Notes under the pieces: generated by a model
The model's input: the letters and a program-made list of their open reading frames with translations, nothing else
Told to the model about the DNA's origin: nothing
Databases searched by the model: none
Made by a program: the position numbers and the translations under genes
Shown: one piece after another, positions 5,623 through 13,308 of the stretch
How the letters are laid out: each line of letters starts with the position of its first letter
Numbering within the stretch: position 1 is the first letter of the stretch
Assembly: GCA_944387745.1 (NCBI GenBank)
Contig: CALXGD010000128.1
Span: forward strand, 1 to 13,762
From: an uncultured Oscillospiraceae bacterium
GTDB lineage: Bacteria; Bacillota_A; Clostridia; Oscillospirales; Oscillospiraceae
Length of the DNA stretch: 13,762 nt
Reading direction: 5' to 3'

Positions 5623-5650
5623 AAAATAGCCGCCGTTGGCGGCTATTTTT
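5623..5650. terminator. Bidirectional terminator between DUF4250 and spoIVB
   Basis: AAAATAGCCGCC (5623-5634), a GTT loop and GGCGGCTATTTTT (5638-5650). It has A-runs and T-runs on the proper sides for both converging genes. The stem arms are identical to those at 967-985. Confidence 0.85.
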
Positions 5651-5662
5651 ATGGACGGTTCA

Positions 5663-5693
5663 GCCGCGGGGGCCGGATAACGGTCCCCGCGGC
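5663..5693. repeat. GC-rich inverted repeat downstream of spoIVB
   Basis: GCCGCGGGGGCCG (5663-5675) pairs with CGGTCCCCGCGGC (5681-5693) over 13 bases with one G-U type pair and a five-base loop. There is no U-tract, so it is not by itself a terminator. It may protect the 3' end of the spoIVB transcript upstream of the terminator at 5623-5650. Confidence 0.6.
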
Positions 5694-5720
5694 AAGAGCT
5701 CAGTTTACGTGTTTCCCCCG

Positions 5721-6827
5721 CTACGCCAGATTTTGCTGTTCCCCTGCGGCGGCCAGCATACGCTGGGCCAGGATGCCGTATCCCCGAGAGGGGTCGTTTA
5801 CCAGTACATGGGTGACAGCTCCCACCAGCTTTCCGTCCTGGAGGATGGGGCTGCCCGACATACCCTGGACAATGCCGCCGGTGGCTGCCAACAGCCGGGG
5901 ATCTGTCACCTGAAGCATGAGGTCCCGGCTGTCCCCGTCCCGCTCCGGGTACAGGCGGGTGATCTCCACCTGGTACTCCTCCACCTGTTCCCCGGCAATG
6001 TTGGAGAGAATGACCGCCTCTCCGGTGTGGATCTCCTGCTCGGAGGCCAACTCCACCGGCTGGAGTCCCTGGACCAGGCTCTGTTCCTCCAAATAGCCGA
6101 AGATTCCCTGCTCTGTGTTGGCGTAGAGGGTTCCCAGGTCGGCGGAGAGATCAAAGTCCCCGTGAAGCTCTCCCGGTTCTCCGGCAGTCCCCTTCTTCAC
6201 GCCGCACACAGAGGCCCCCAGGATGCTCCCCGTCTCCAAGGGCATGAGTCGAGCGGTGTCCACATCGTTGACCCCGTGGCCCAGGGCGGCAAAGACGCCG
6301 CTGTCCGGGTCATAAAAGGTCATGGTGCCGATGCCGGCCATGGAGTCCCGCAGCCAGACCCCCAGCTGATAGGCTCCGGCTGTGGTTTTTACCGCCTGAG
6401 CAGAGAGCTGAAGGGATTCCTCCCCCCGCTGGACCTGGAGGGTCAGCTTTTCCCCTGGGTGCTGTGCCAGAAGGTCCTGGACCTCCTCGATGGTGTCCAC
6501 CTGACTGCCCTCCAGGTGTGTGATCACATCCCCGGCCTTCAGGCCGCTGGTGCGCCCCGGGGAGGCGGGGCCCTCCGGTGTTTCCAGGGAGGAGAGCCCC
6601 ACCACCAGCACGCCGTCGGAGAAGAGCTTAATCCCCACGGCTCGTCCAAGAGGGATGACCTCCGTCCCCCGGCCCACGGCTGCGGCGGAGACCGCCTCCG
6701 GCTGGAGGGGGACCGCCTGGGTCCGGTCGCCGGCCAGAGTCAGTGTGAGCAGCAGGCACAGAGCCGCAGCGCCCGCCGCCGCTGAGACGGCACTGTGCCA
6801 GGGCCGGCTTTTCTTTTCATATTCCAA
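5721..6827 (-). CDS. spoIVB: SpoIVB sporulation serine peptidase (S55 family)
   Basis: 368 residues. An N-terminal hydrophobic segment (about 14-32) should act as a signal anchor for export from the forespore into the intermembrane space. A PDZ domain spans about residues 65-145 (GLKAGDVITHLEG). The S55 peptidase domain follows, with His184 in ALGHGVND and the nucleophile Ser324 in GMSGSPI, both hallmark SpoIVB motifs. SpoIVB is known to cleave SpoIVFA and so release sigma-K activation in the mother cell. The start appears to be TTG at 6827, with a GGGGGTGG site about six bases upstream; an ATG near it is in another frame. Known orthologues are sigma-F/sigma-G controlled, but I could not place a convincing promoter. 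It converges on the DUF4250 gene. Confidence 0.95.
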   Translation of the reverse strand: MEYEKKSRPWHSAVSAAAGAAALCLLLTLTLAGDRTQAVPLQPEAVSAAAVGRGTEVIPLGRAVGIKLFSDGVLVVGLSSLETPEGPASPGRTSGLKAGDVITHLEGSQVDTIEEVQDLLAQHPGEKLTLQVQRGEESLQLSAQAVKTTAGAYQLGVWLRDSMAGIGTMTFYDPDSGVFAALGHGVNDVDTARLMPLETGSILGASVCGVKKGTAGEPGELHGDFDLSADLGTLYANTEQGIFGYLEEQSLVQGLQPVELASEQEIHTGEAVILSNIAGEQVEEYQVEITRLYPERDGDSRDLMLQVTDPRLLAATGGIVQGMSGSPILQDGKLVGAVTHVLVNDPSRGYGILAQRMLAAAGEQQNLA

Positions 6828-7442
6828 AATTATCCACCCCCTGACAGCCGACCGCCCAAATGGGAGGCAGGCTGTCCAGCATTTTAGGCGGTCGGATTCC
6901 GGACCGCCTGTCCTCAGTATGGGCAGCGGCGGCGAAAGACACCCCAGGAGTCTCCTTCCACGGCTTCCATGTGATAGATTGGAAACAGGGCCAAAAGCGG
7001 GGTCTGGAGAAAACTCCTTCGCTTTTTTGGAAAAACAACAGAAATCCCCAATTTTACTTTGTGCTGATAGGTTTAAAATGTTCTCGCTGTCCCACCGCCT
7101 GCTAGGCGGGAGCCCACAAAAATTTGGACATTTTTAAAAGTGTGGCCGCTGGTAACAATCCTGTATATAGGTTGTCCGGTGAAATGCTTCTCATGCGGAG
7201 CCGACAGGTGCACGGACTGTGTTCCACACGCCTTTGTGGCTCAAGTTTTGTTTTCCCCGGCGACTCTGCACAGTGGAGCCGCCGGTAAACCATAAAATGG
7301 AGCTTTATAGATTTATGGGCAGTGTACCACAGGAGGCTTGTCCTATTTTGCACAATTGGGCGGAGAAGAGGAATAATTTTCCACTAAGTACTGGGCGTCT
7401 CCGCAGAGGGAGACTCTCGTATTCCAGAGCTGGGGCCGAAGC
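6828..7442. other. Gene-free region upstream of spoIVB with several inverted repeats
   Basis: No reading frame of about 60-130 codons here has a plausible ribosome binding site or protein-like composition. Visible dyads are AGGCGGTC/GACCGCCT (6886-6893/6902-6909), CCAAAAGCG/CGCTTTTTTGG with inner GGAG/CTCC (6991-7030), CCGCCT/AGGCGG (7095-7109), the group at 7140-7238, CCGGCG/CGCCGG with inner CTC/GAG (7257-7285), and GTCTCC/GGAGAC near 7399-7415. Base composition is less GC-rich than in the genes. The spoIVB promoter must lie somewhere here. The rest could be a long leader or one or more small RNAs. Confidence 0.6.
7140..7254 (+). ncRNA. Candidate structured RNA (unrecognised)
   Basis: Pairing potential is arranged as a closed multi-branch fold: GTGTGG (7140-7145) with CCACAC (7224-7229); ACAA-CCT / AGG-TTGT (7155-7175, one bulged T); GTCCG (7174-7178) with CGGAC (7213-7217); GCTTC/GGAGC (7186-7201). 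The closing strand CCACA can instead pair with TGTGG (7234-7238), followed by a T-rich tract (7244-7254), which looks like a switchable terminator. Strand is uncertain, since no gene follows on the plus strand and the complement would fold too. I do not recognise an Rfam class, and chance pairing is possible. Confidence 0.25.
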
Positions 7443-7482
7443 AAAAAAATGGTCCCCGCCCAATGTCCAAAGGGCGGGGACC
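7443..7482 (-). terminator. Terminator of the ymdB-yhaO-yhaN operon
   Basis: GGTCCCCGCCC (7451-7461) and GGGCGGGGACC (7472-7482) form a perfect 11-bp stem. On the minus strand it is followed by ATTTTTTT (7450-7443). It lies about 50 bases after the stop of the ATPase gene. Confidence 0.88.
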
Positions 7483-7534
7483 GGATGCTTCCAATCCATT
7501 ACAATGACAGGGAGACAGACTTCTCCTGGGAAAA

Positions 7535-9793
7535 CTATGGCAGCTTCTGCACAGAGACTCCCGGCCGACCGGCCAGGTAATCTCTCTCCCGGCGGTGGCA
7601 GGTGAAAAAGAGAATTTGTTCCGTCTGAGAGAGCTCTAGCAGCAGGTCCAGTGCCAGGCCCATGCGTGTGTCGTCAAAGGCACCCAGGGCATCGTCCAGC
7701 ACCAGAGGGACCTGGTGCCCCTCCAGACAGAGATCATAGACCGCCAGGCGTACCGCCAGATAGATCTGATCCACGGTCCCCTTAGACAGGAACAGGGACC
7801 GGCGGGGCAGCACGTCCTCTGGGCTGGCAGCAGAGGCCTCCAGCCCGCGGTCCAGGGAGAGAGCGGTGTACCGAGCGCTGGTAAGCTGCGCCAGATACTC
7901 CCCCGCACGGCGGTTGAGCTCCGGAGAGAACCGCTCCTGGAGACGGGCGTTGGCCTCCTTTAGGGCATCCAGGGCGGCGGAGATGGAACGGTACTCCAGG
8001 CTGCGCCGCGCCAGCTCTTCTTCCAGCTCCTCCTGCCGGGCGGCCAGAGCTGCTGGATCCCCGGCCGCCTTCTGACGGCCCAGGGCCATGTTCAGAGCCC
8101 GGCTGGTGCGCTCCAGCTCCGCCTGAGCAGTGCCCAGCAGGGCGGCGGTCTCCTCCATGGTGCGCCCCGGCGCTGGGAGTTCAGAAGAGGAGGGGGAGAG
8201 CTCCTGCCCTCCCTGGGAAAGGAGGGTGTCGTACAGCCGCTGGGCCCCCTCCAGCTTGGCGGCGGCCACCGCCTCACGCTCCCCCAGGCCCAGTGCCCGG
8301 GACAGGGCTGCGGAGCAGCCAAACAGATCTGTCACCTCCGGAGCAAAGGCGTGAACAAAACCAAAGAGATCTCTCCGGCTGTTGTCCCGGCGGGCCTGAC
8401 GGTCGGCCAGCCCCTCCCGCACCAGGCGAACCTGCTGGGCGGCCTGGTCCAGGGCGTCCATCCGCTCCTGGTACTGTTGGGCCAGGAGGGTTATCTCCTC
8501 TGGGGAGGCGGCGCCCCAGCGCTCCAGCACTTGGGCGCCGGCGGCCAGCTCCCGCTTTCCGGCGGACAGGGAAAAGAGACCCCAGGCGGTAAACGCCAGC
8601 AGGAGCCCCGCGCCTGCCCAGAAGAGGGGACCGAGCCCTCCGCTGCGGAACAGCTCCGCAACAGCCAGCAGCGCAAAGGCGGCTGCCCCCAGCAGCTGTA
8701 GGCGGGGAAAGCGGCGCAGCCCGGCTCTGCCCAGGGTTAGGTGCTGCTGATATTCCGCGGTGTCCTTCTGGGCCTTTTGAGCGGCCTCCTCACCGGTCAT
8801 GCCGGGGAAGCGGGGGTCCTCCGCCTGGGCGCGGGCCTGATCCAGCTCCTGCTCCCGCAGGGCCAGGGCTGCCTCTCCCTGCCGAATCTCCTCATCTAGG
8901 GCCTTCAGATAGGCCAGATCTCCCTGAGCTCTCTTCAGGGCCTCCTGGCTGGGGAGCGGGCCGAATTTGGACTGCTCTGTCCGGAGAGAATCCAGCTCAC
9001 TCCGGCGCAGATCCAGCTCTGCCTTGGCCTGGGCCAGACGCTGGTCCAGCTCCCGCTGAGCCCGCTGTCGGTGCAGGGACATCTCCTCCTCCAGGGCCTC
9101 TTTTCGACGGCGGAGCTCTGTCTCCTCCGCGGACAGGGTGTTGAGAGCCCCGGTGAGCTGCTCCAGCTCCTCCCGCTGTTGCCGTACCCGGGAGAGCTCC
9201 TCCTCCAGCTGAGGGATGCGGCCCACGCTCTTGTTCACCTTCCGCCGGTTGAGCCACTCCTTCAGGCGGCTCTCCACCTGAGAGTAGGACACGCTCTCTT
9301 CTCCGGAGGACACCAGGGCGGCGATGCGCCGCTCCAGCTCCGGGACAGAGGTGATGGCTAAGGAGCCGCTCTGCCCCAAGAAGGCGGAACGCTCAAATAC
9401 CTCCCGCCCCACGCCGGTGAGCAGCTCTCCACAGACATCCGCAGTCATTCCAGGGACGGGCTCCCCTGTGTTGGTGTATACTGCGGAGAAAGCGCCGAAA
9501 GGAGTGCTACCCTTGGGCCCCCGGCGGAGGGTGATGTCCCGTCCCTGCCACTCCAGGGTGAGCTCCCCCTCCATAGGGGCGCCGGACCAGGGCTGATACC
9601 GGTTTTTGTCCGCCAGATATCCCTTTCGATCCCGGTCCCGGGTGTCGATGCCATAAAGCATGGCCTTGAGGAAGGCGGCCCAGGTGGACTTGCCCCCCTC
9701 ACTGGGGGCCTCTAGCAGATTGAAGCCGTGGGTGAGCGCCAGCCTCTGACCAGTCAGCCGGCCAAAGGAGGCCGTCATTGTCTTGATTTTCAT
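7535..9793 (-). CDS. yhaN: YhaN/SbcC-like ATPase with coiled coils and central membrane segments
   Basis: 752 residues from ATG 9793, which overlaps the stop of the preceding phosphoesterase gene by ATGA. Longer in-frame readings upstream lie inside that gene. The N-terminal Rad50/SbcC half has a Walker A-like APSEGGKST (residues 29-37; the usual first glycine is alanine). A long charged coiled coil (about 180-340) follows, then two hydrophobic segments (about 364-412) as in Bacillus YhaN, and a second coiled coil. The C-terminal half has the ABC-type signature LSKGTVDQIYLAVRLA (about 665-685), Walker B PLVLDDALGAFDD (about 690-705) and a switch histidine in FFTCH. With the YhaO partner it should form an SbcCD-like DNA end-processing complex, probably membrane-attached. 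Only the pair's architecture is seen; its function is inferred from relatives. Confidence 0.88.
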   Translation of the reverse strand: MKIKTMTASFGRLTGQRLALTHGFNLLEAPSEGGKSTWAAFLKAMLYGIDTRDRDRKGYLADKNRYQPWSGAPMEGELTLEWQGRDITLRRGPKGSTPFGAFSAVYTNTGEPVPGMTADVCGELLTGVGREVFERSAFLGQSGSLAITSVPELERRIAALVSSGEESVSYSQVESRLKEWLNRRKVNKSVGRIPQLEEELSRVRQQREELEQLTGALNTLSAEETELRRRKEALEEEMSLHRQRAQRELDQRLAQAKAELDLRRSELDSLRTEQSKFGPLPSQEALKRAQGDLAYLKALDEEIRQGEAALALREQELDQARAQAEDPRFPGMTGEEAAQKAQKDTAEYQQHLTLGRAGLRRFPRLQLLGAAAFALLAVAELFRSGGLGPLFWAGAGLLLAFTAWGLFSLSAGKRELAAGAQVLERWGAASPEEITLLAQQYQERMDALDQAAQQVRLVREGLADRQARRDNSRRDLFGFVHAFAPEVTDLFGCSAALSRALGLGEREAVAAAKLEGAQRLYDTLLSQGGQELSPSSSELPAPGRTMEETAALLGTAQAELERTSRALNMALGRQKAAGDPAALAARQEELEEELARRSLEYRSISAALDALKEANARLQERFSPELNRRAGEYLAQLTSARYTALSLDRGLEASAASPEDVLPRRSLFLSKGTVDQIYLAVRLAVYDLCLEGHQVPLVLDDALGAFDDTRMGLALDLLLELSQTEQILFFTCHRRERDYLAGRPGVSVQKLP

Positions 9794-10884
9794 GGGGCAA
9801 TATCCTCTCCGTTCTCTAAGGCGGCCAGACCAAAGCGCACCGCCTGCTGAAGAGTCTCGTTTTCCGGGTCTCTGGCACACCGGGCGGCCATTACCTGAAG
9901 AAACAGCCCGGTAAGGCTGTCCTCCTCCCTGCGGGCCCAGAGGGACTGGCCCACCCGGGTGTGGTCCCGGAGTGACAGAGCCCAGCACCGGCTGGAGAGC
10001 TGCTGCTCCAACCGCTCCAGGTCCAGGTCCGCCGCGCCGCGCTCCCCGGTGAGGATCAGACGGCAGATATCCTCGGCCAGCGCCGGCGGGAGGGCATCCC
10101 GGAGCACAGGGAGGGGGTCCGCCGCGCCGGTGATGTCCGCCTCTAAAATTTGATACCGACGGCGGCACAGGGAGACAAATTCCGCGCGGCACTGTCCCGG
10201 CGCAGCCTCCACATAGAGGACGCCCTTGTCGCCTGTCTCGTCAAAGCCCCGGCCCTCGGGACAGCCGGGGTAGGCCCAGAAGGTGTCCCCCGCCCGTTGA
10301 AGTCCGCTGTGCTGGTGGATGTGGCCCAGGGCCAGGTAGTCCAGGCCGCTGTGGGCTGCAGATTCCCGGGAGATGGGGGCGTAGTCCCCCTTTCCCAGCA
10401 TGTCTCCATGGACGACCCCCAGCTGGACCCAGTCCTCCGGCCCCTGGGCCCGAAAGCCGGCCAGGGGGTCATCCTCTCGGCGGGGGGCGGTGAAGGCACA
10501 GCCCCATACCGCACAGCCTAGAGCTGGAACCGCTACACACTGGAGGCTCTGGGTAGAAAAAATATGGACGTTGTCCGGCCAGTCCAGGGCGGCATACAGG
10601 GACTTCTGGCTGTAGAAGTCGTGGTTGCCCGGGGCGATGAACACCGGACAGGGGAGACTCCCCAGTGCCTGGGATAGGGCCTGGGCGGTCTCACGGTATG
10701 TCTGACGGCCGTCCAGCAGGTCGCCAGAGAGGAGCACCAGGTCGACACTCCGCTGCCGTGCCAGCTCTCCCAGCTGGGAGAGCAGCTCCCGCTGTTCCTG
10801 CCGCCGCTGGGCGGCCTGCTGAGGGCTCAGCCCGGAGAAGGGGCTGTCCAGGTGAAAATCAGCCCCATGAATTAGTTTGACCAT
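9790..10884 (-). CDS. yhaO: YhaO/SbcD-like metallophosphoesterase (DNA exonuclease subunit)
   Basis: 364 residues from ATG 10884, preferred over an ATG 24 bases upstream because GAGGAG lies eight bases before it. Calcineurin-like metallophosphoesterase motifs are in order: ADFHLD (Asp9, His11), SGDLLD (Asp55), PGNHDF (Asn87, His88), VVHGDM (His159) and GHIHQHSG (His188, His190). This matches the Mre11/SbcD/YhaO nuclease core with two metal ions, followed by a C-terminal capping region that would bind the ATPase. It is translationally coupled to the YhaN-like gene by a four-base overlap, and 53 bases separate it from ymdB without a terminator. Confidence 0.9.
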   Translation of the reverse strand: MVKLIHGADFHLDSPFSGLSPQQAAQRRQEQRELLSQLGELARQRSVDLVLLSGDLLDGRQTYRETAQALSQALGSLPCPVFIAPGNHDFYSQKSLYAALDWPDNVHIFSTQSLQCVAVPALGCAVWGCAFTAPRREDDPLAGFRAQGPEDWVQLGVVHGDMLGKGDYAPISRESAAHSGLDYLALGHIHQHSGLQRAGDTFWAYPGCPEGRGFDETGDKGVLYVEAAPGQCRAEFVSLCRRRYQILEADITGAADPLPVLRDALPPALAEDICRLILTGERGAADLDLERLEQQLSSRCWALSLRDHTRVGQSLWARREEDSLTGLFLQVMAARCARDPENETLQQAVRFGLAALENGEDIAP

Positions 10885-10937
10885 CCAAATCACTCCTCTG
10901 GTTTCCAAAGTTCAGAAAGCGGAGTTCTGCACCGCCC

Positions 10938-11726
10938 TTACTCGATGAGGTCCACCCGTCTGACCTCCAAGCACCGGTGGGCTTGGGTATCCACAACAAA
11001 TTTGCAGGCGTTGAGCTTACAGGGCCCCTCCGCCTCCTCGTACCGCTTGGGGAGACCGCCTAAAAACAGATTGAGGGAGAGCTCCGGCTTGATGCCTAGG
11101 ACAGACAGCCGGGGACCGGTCATGCCCAGATCAGAGAGAAAGCCGGTGCCCTTGGGGAGCACCTGGCAGTCGGCGGTGGGCACATGGGTGTGGGTGCCCC
11201 ATACAGCCTCCACTCGCCCGTCCAGATACCAGGCCATAGCCCCTTTTTCGCTGGTGGTCTCGGCGTGGAAATCCACCAGAACCACATCGCACTGCTGAAT
11301 GTCCTCCCGGCGGAGAATGTAGTTGATCTGCTTAAAGGGACTGTCCAGGTTGGCATTGAGCTCCAGCCGCCCCATCAGGTTGACCACGGCAATTTTGAGC
11401 CCATGAGGGCCGCTGTAGATCCCGAAGCCCCGGCCGGGCACCCGCCCGGCATAGTTGGCGGGCCGCAGGATCCCCGGCTCTCGGTCCAGGAAGTCGGCGA
11501 TTTGGATGCGGTTCCAGGTGTGGTTGCCCAGGGTGATCACATTGGCCCCGGCATCAAAAATTCCCCGGGCCTGCTTAGGGGTGATGCCCACCACAGAGGC
11601 ATTTTCCCCATTGACCACAGTGAAATGGATTTCCTCCCGTTCCTTTAGCTCTCTCAGCCGGCGGGAGAGGATGTCCTGTCCCCCCTCTCCGCACACGTCT
11701 CCCACAGCAAGCACATTCAGCAGCAT
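10938..11726 (-). CDS. ymdB: YmdB-family metallophosphoesterase (2',3'-cyclic nucleotide phosphodiesterase)
   Basis: 262 residues, the normal length of the YmdB family. Metal ligands are visible at Asp10 (AVGDVCG), Glu41 and Asn42 (NGENAS), Asn68 and His69 (TLGNHTW), His154 (VDFHAET), and His179 and His181 (WGTHTHVPTAD). In Bacillus the protein hydrolyses 2',3'-cyclic nucleotides and affects biofilm and motility decisions; in this organism the role is inferred. The ATG at 11726 has AGGAGG at seven bases. It is the first gene of the apparent operon with yhaO and yhaN, and its promoter (11766-11794) is in the divergent region with spoIID. Confidence 0.93.
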   Translation of the reverse strand: MLLNVLAVGDVCGEGGQDILSRRLRELKEREEIHFTVVNGENASVVGITPKQARGIFDAGANVITLGNHTWNRIQIADFLDREPGILRPANYAGRVPGRGFGIYSGPHGLKIAVVNLMGRLELNANLDSPFKQINYILRREDIQQCDVVLVDFHAETTSEKGAMAWYLDGRVEAVWGTHTHVPTADCQVLPKGTGFLSDLGMTGPRLSVLGIKPELSLNLFLGGLPKRYEEAEGPCKLNACKFVVDTQAHRCLEVRRVDLIE

Positions 11727-11765
11727 GTTGGTCCCTCCTCAATCAACGGAATGGATTGCTCTCCC

Positions 11766-11794
11766 ATTATAGATGATTCAACCGGAAAGCGCAA
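11766..11794 (-). promoter_or_regulatory. Sigma-A promoter of the ymdB operon
   Basis: On the minus strand TTGCGC (11794-11789) and a perfect TATAAT (11771-11766) are separated by 17 bases, 40 bases before the ymdB ATG. Confidence 0.8.
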
Positions 11795-11811
11795 AGGCTT
11801 TTTGCGGAGAG

Positions 11812-11840
11812 ACATATCTTTCTCGGGCCGGCCATATTCT
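11812..11840 (+). promoter_or_regulatory. Possible sigma-E promoter of spoIID
   Basis: ACATATC (11812-11818) and CATATTCT (11833-11840) are 14 bases apart. They resemble the sigma-E -35 (KMATATT) and -10 (CATACAMT, 6 of 8) elements. spoIID is a known sigma-E gene, and the site lies 68 bases before its ATG. Match is imperfect. Confidence 0.45.
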
Positions 11841-11907
11841 GGAGGAGAGCGGCCCTGGCTGCGGGTGGGAACCTGACAAAGGGGGCGCAGAGAGAGGAGG
11901 ACGGGGG

Positions 11908-12957
11908 ATGGCGCGACAGTATGGAAGGGAGCATCCGGCTCTGGGGACAGGCCCGCAGATGCGGCGGACAGCCGGAGTGGGACTGATGCTGGTGGCGGGG
12001 CTTTTTCTGCTCCCCCTGCTCACCGTCCGCGGACCGGAGAAGGGGGAGGAGGCGCTGCCCCAGGGGAGGCTGCCCATCGACCGGGAGGTCCAGGCCGCTC
12101 CGGGGGAGCGGGATCGGAGCCGGATTGTCCGCCTGCTTCAGGAGGACGGTAGTGTGGCAGAACTGACTATGGACGAGTACCTCTTTGGTGTAGTGGCGGC
12201 GGAGATGCCGGCCGCATTTGAGGAAGAGGCGCTCAAAGCCCAGGCCTGTGCCGCCAGGACCTATACGGCGGAGAAACAGGATACGGCGGTCCAGGCCCAC
12301 CCAGAGGCAGATGTTTGTACGGATATCAGCTGCTGTCAAGCCTACGTGACCCGGGAGGCGGCGGAGAAGCGCTGGGGGGTGAGTGCGGAAACCTATGGGG
12401 AGAAGATAGAGACTGCTGTTCGGGAGACAGATGGCCTTGGAGTGCTCTACCAGGACGAGCCCATCCAGGCGGTATTTTTCTCCTCGGCGCCGGGTCATAC
12501 CGTGGACGCGGAGGAGGTGTGGGGCACCAGTGTAGACTATTTAAAAAGTGTGGAGAGCCCGGAGGGGGAAGAGGTGCCCAATTACCACAGTCAGGTGGTG
12601 TTTTCCCCGGAGCAGGTGCGGGATGCGGTGCTCACCGCCTATCCGGGAGCGGACCTCTCCGGAGATCCCTCTGGCTGGTTTGGTGTGCCGGTGACCAACG
12701 AGGGGGGCACAGTGTCCAGCATCCTAGTGGGAGGGGTCACCCTCACCGGAGGACAGGTGCGGACTCTGTTCTCCCTGCGCTCTGCCTGTTTCACGGTGGA
12801 GTGGGATGGGGCGCAGTTTACCTTCTCTGTGACAGGCTATGGCCACGGAGTGGGGATGAGTCAGTATGGGGCCAACGCCATGGCCAAGGCGGGCAGTACC
12901 TTTGAGAAAATTCTGACCTGGTACTATACAGGAACTCAGGTGGATTATCTCTGGTAG
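11908..12957 (+). CDS. spoIID: SpoIID stage II sporulation lytic transglycosylase
   Basis: 349 residues from ATG 11908, chosen because GAGAGGAGG lies seven bases upstream; the frame stays open back to 11773 but without a start signal. A basic N-terminus and one hydrophobic segment (about 22-40) anchor it in the membrane. The SpoIID domain begins near residue 86 (LTMDEYLFGVVAAEMP), with catalytic Glu99 in AAEMP and the family helix EALKAQACAARTY. Cys137 and Cys143 form the C-x5-C pair that binds zinc in characterised SpoIID. The C-terminal GYGHGVGMSQYGANAMA motif completes the family. The enzyme cleaves peptidoglycan after SpoIIP removes stem peptides, driving engulfment. It is divergent from the ymdB operon; no clear terminator follows. 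Confidence 0.95.
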   Translation: MARQYGREHPALGTGPQMRRTAGVGLMLVAGLFLLPLLTVRGPEKGEEALPQGRLPIDREVQAAPGERDRSRIVRLLQEDGSVAELTMDEYLFGVVAAEMPAAFEEEALKAQACAARTYTAEKQDTAVQAHPEADVCTDISCCQAYVTREAAEKRWGVSAETYGEKIETAVRETDGLGVLYQDEPIQAVFFSSAPGHTVDAEEVWGTSVDYLKSVESPEGEEVPNYHSQVVFSPEQVRDAVLTAYPGADLSGDPSGWFGVPVTNEGGTVSSILVGGVTLTGGQVRTLFSLRSACFTVEWDGAQFTFSVTGYGHGVGMSQYGANAMAKAGSTFEKILTWYYTGTQVDYLW

Positions 12958-12962
12958 AGTTA

Positions 12963-13115
12963 ATGTCGGCAGATGCTCAGAAATGGACATCCTGCTGGAT
13001 CTCGGCGGTTTACAGCAATGAACGGGTACAGGGTTCCTTTACCGGGCCGACAGCCTCTTTCCACAACGGGAGCGGGAAGCCGCTGGTGTCCTATGCAGAT
13101 CTCGCCGCCCGTTAG
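12963..13115 (+). CDS. Small doubtful ORF after spoIID
   Basis: ATG five bases after the spoIID stop opens a 50-residue frame (MSADAQKWTSCWISAVYSNE... ending SYADLAAR). The same frame continues after TAG for a further 33 codons (GSSKVTVDRVLRKLSRL...) until TAA at about 13221, so this may be a decayed gene rather than a working one. There is only a weak GGTAGAG-like ribosome binding site. The family is not recognised. Confidence 0.25.
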   Translation: MSADAQKWTSCWISAVYSNERVQGSFTGPTASFHNGSGKPLVSYADLAAR

Positions 13116-13170
13116 GGAAGCTCGAAGGTGACAGTTGACCGGGTGTTGAGGAAGCTCTCCCGCCTGGATC

Positions 13171-13308
13171 ATGGTACACTGGGGAACTTCACCGGACGTC
13201 ACGGGGCGGCCCATCCTCCGCAATAACAACGGCGATTCGCCGAAGTTCTTCGCGGGATTTTTGCGGATGATTGCTACGTTCAAATTCTGTTCGTGTTCGA
13301 TATGTTAA
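13171..13308 (+). CDS. Small doubtful ORF spanning the composition change
   Basis: A frame beginning MVHWGTSPDVTGRPIL and ending FCSCSIC (45 residues) crosses from GC-rich into AT-richer sequence. No ribosome binding site is seen. The opposite strand is also open over 12960-13283, so coding is not established on either strand. I list it because no other gene occupies this stretch. Confidence 0.15.
   Translation: MVHWGTSPDVTGRPILRNNNGDSPKFFAGFLRMIATFKFCSCSIC

Noticed and set aside
5709..6785. Long plus-strand ORF opposite spoIVB (358 codons)
   Set aside because: Its opposite strand encodes SpoIVB with all motifs. The plus frame has no ribosome binding site and is a GC-rich shadow.
6817..7105. 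Short ORFs on both strands in the spoIVB upstream gap
   Set aside because: They lack ribosome binding sites and protein-like composition, and they overlap inverted repeats.
9794..10192. 133-residue N-terminal extension of the YhaN-like ATPase
   Set aside because: It lies wholly inside the yhaO gene on the same strand, and the ATGA overlap at 9790-9793 marks the true start before a P-loop domain.
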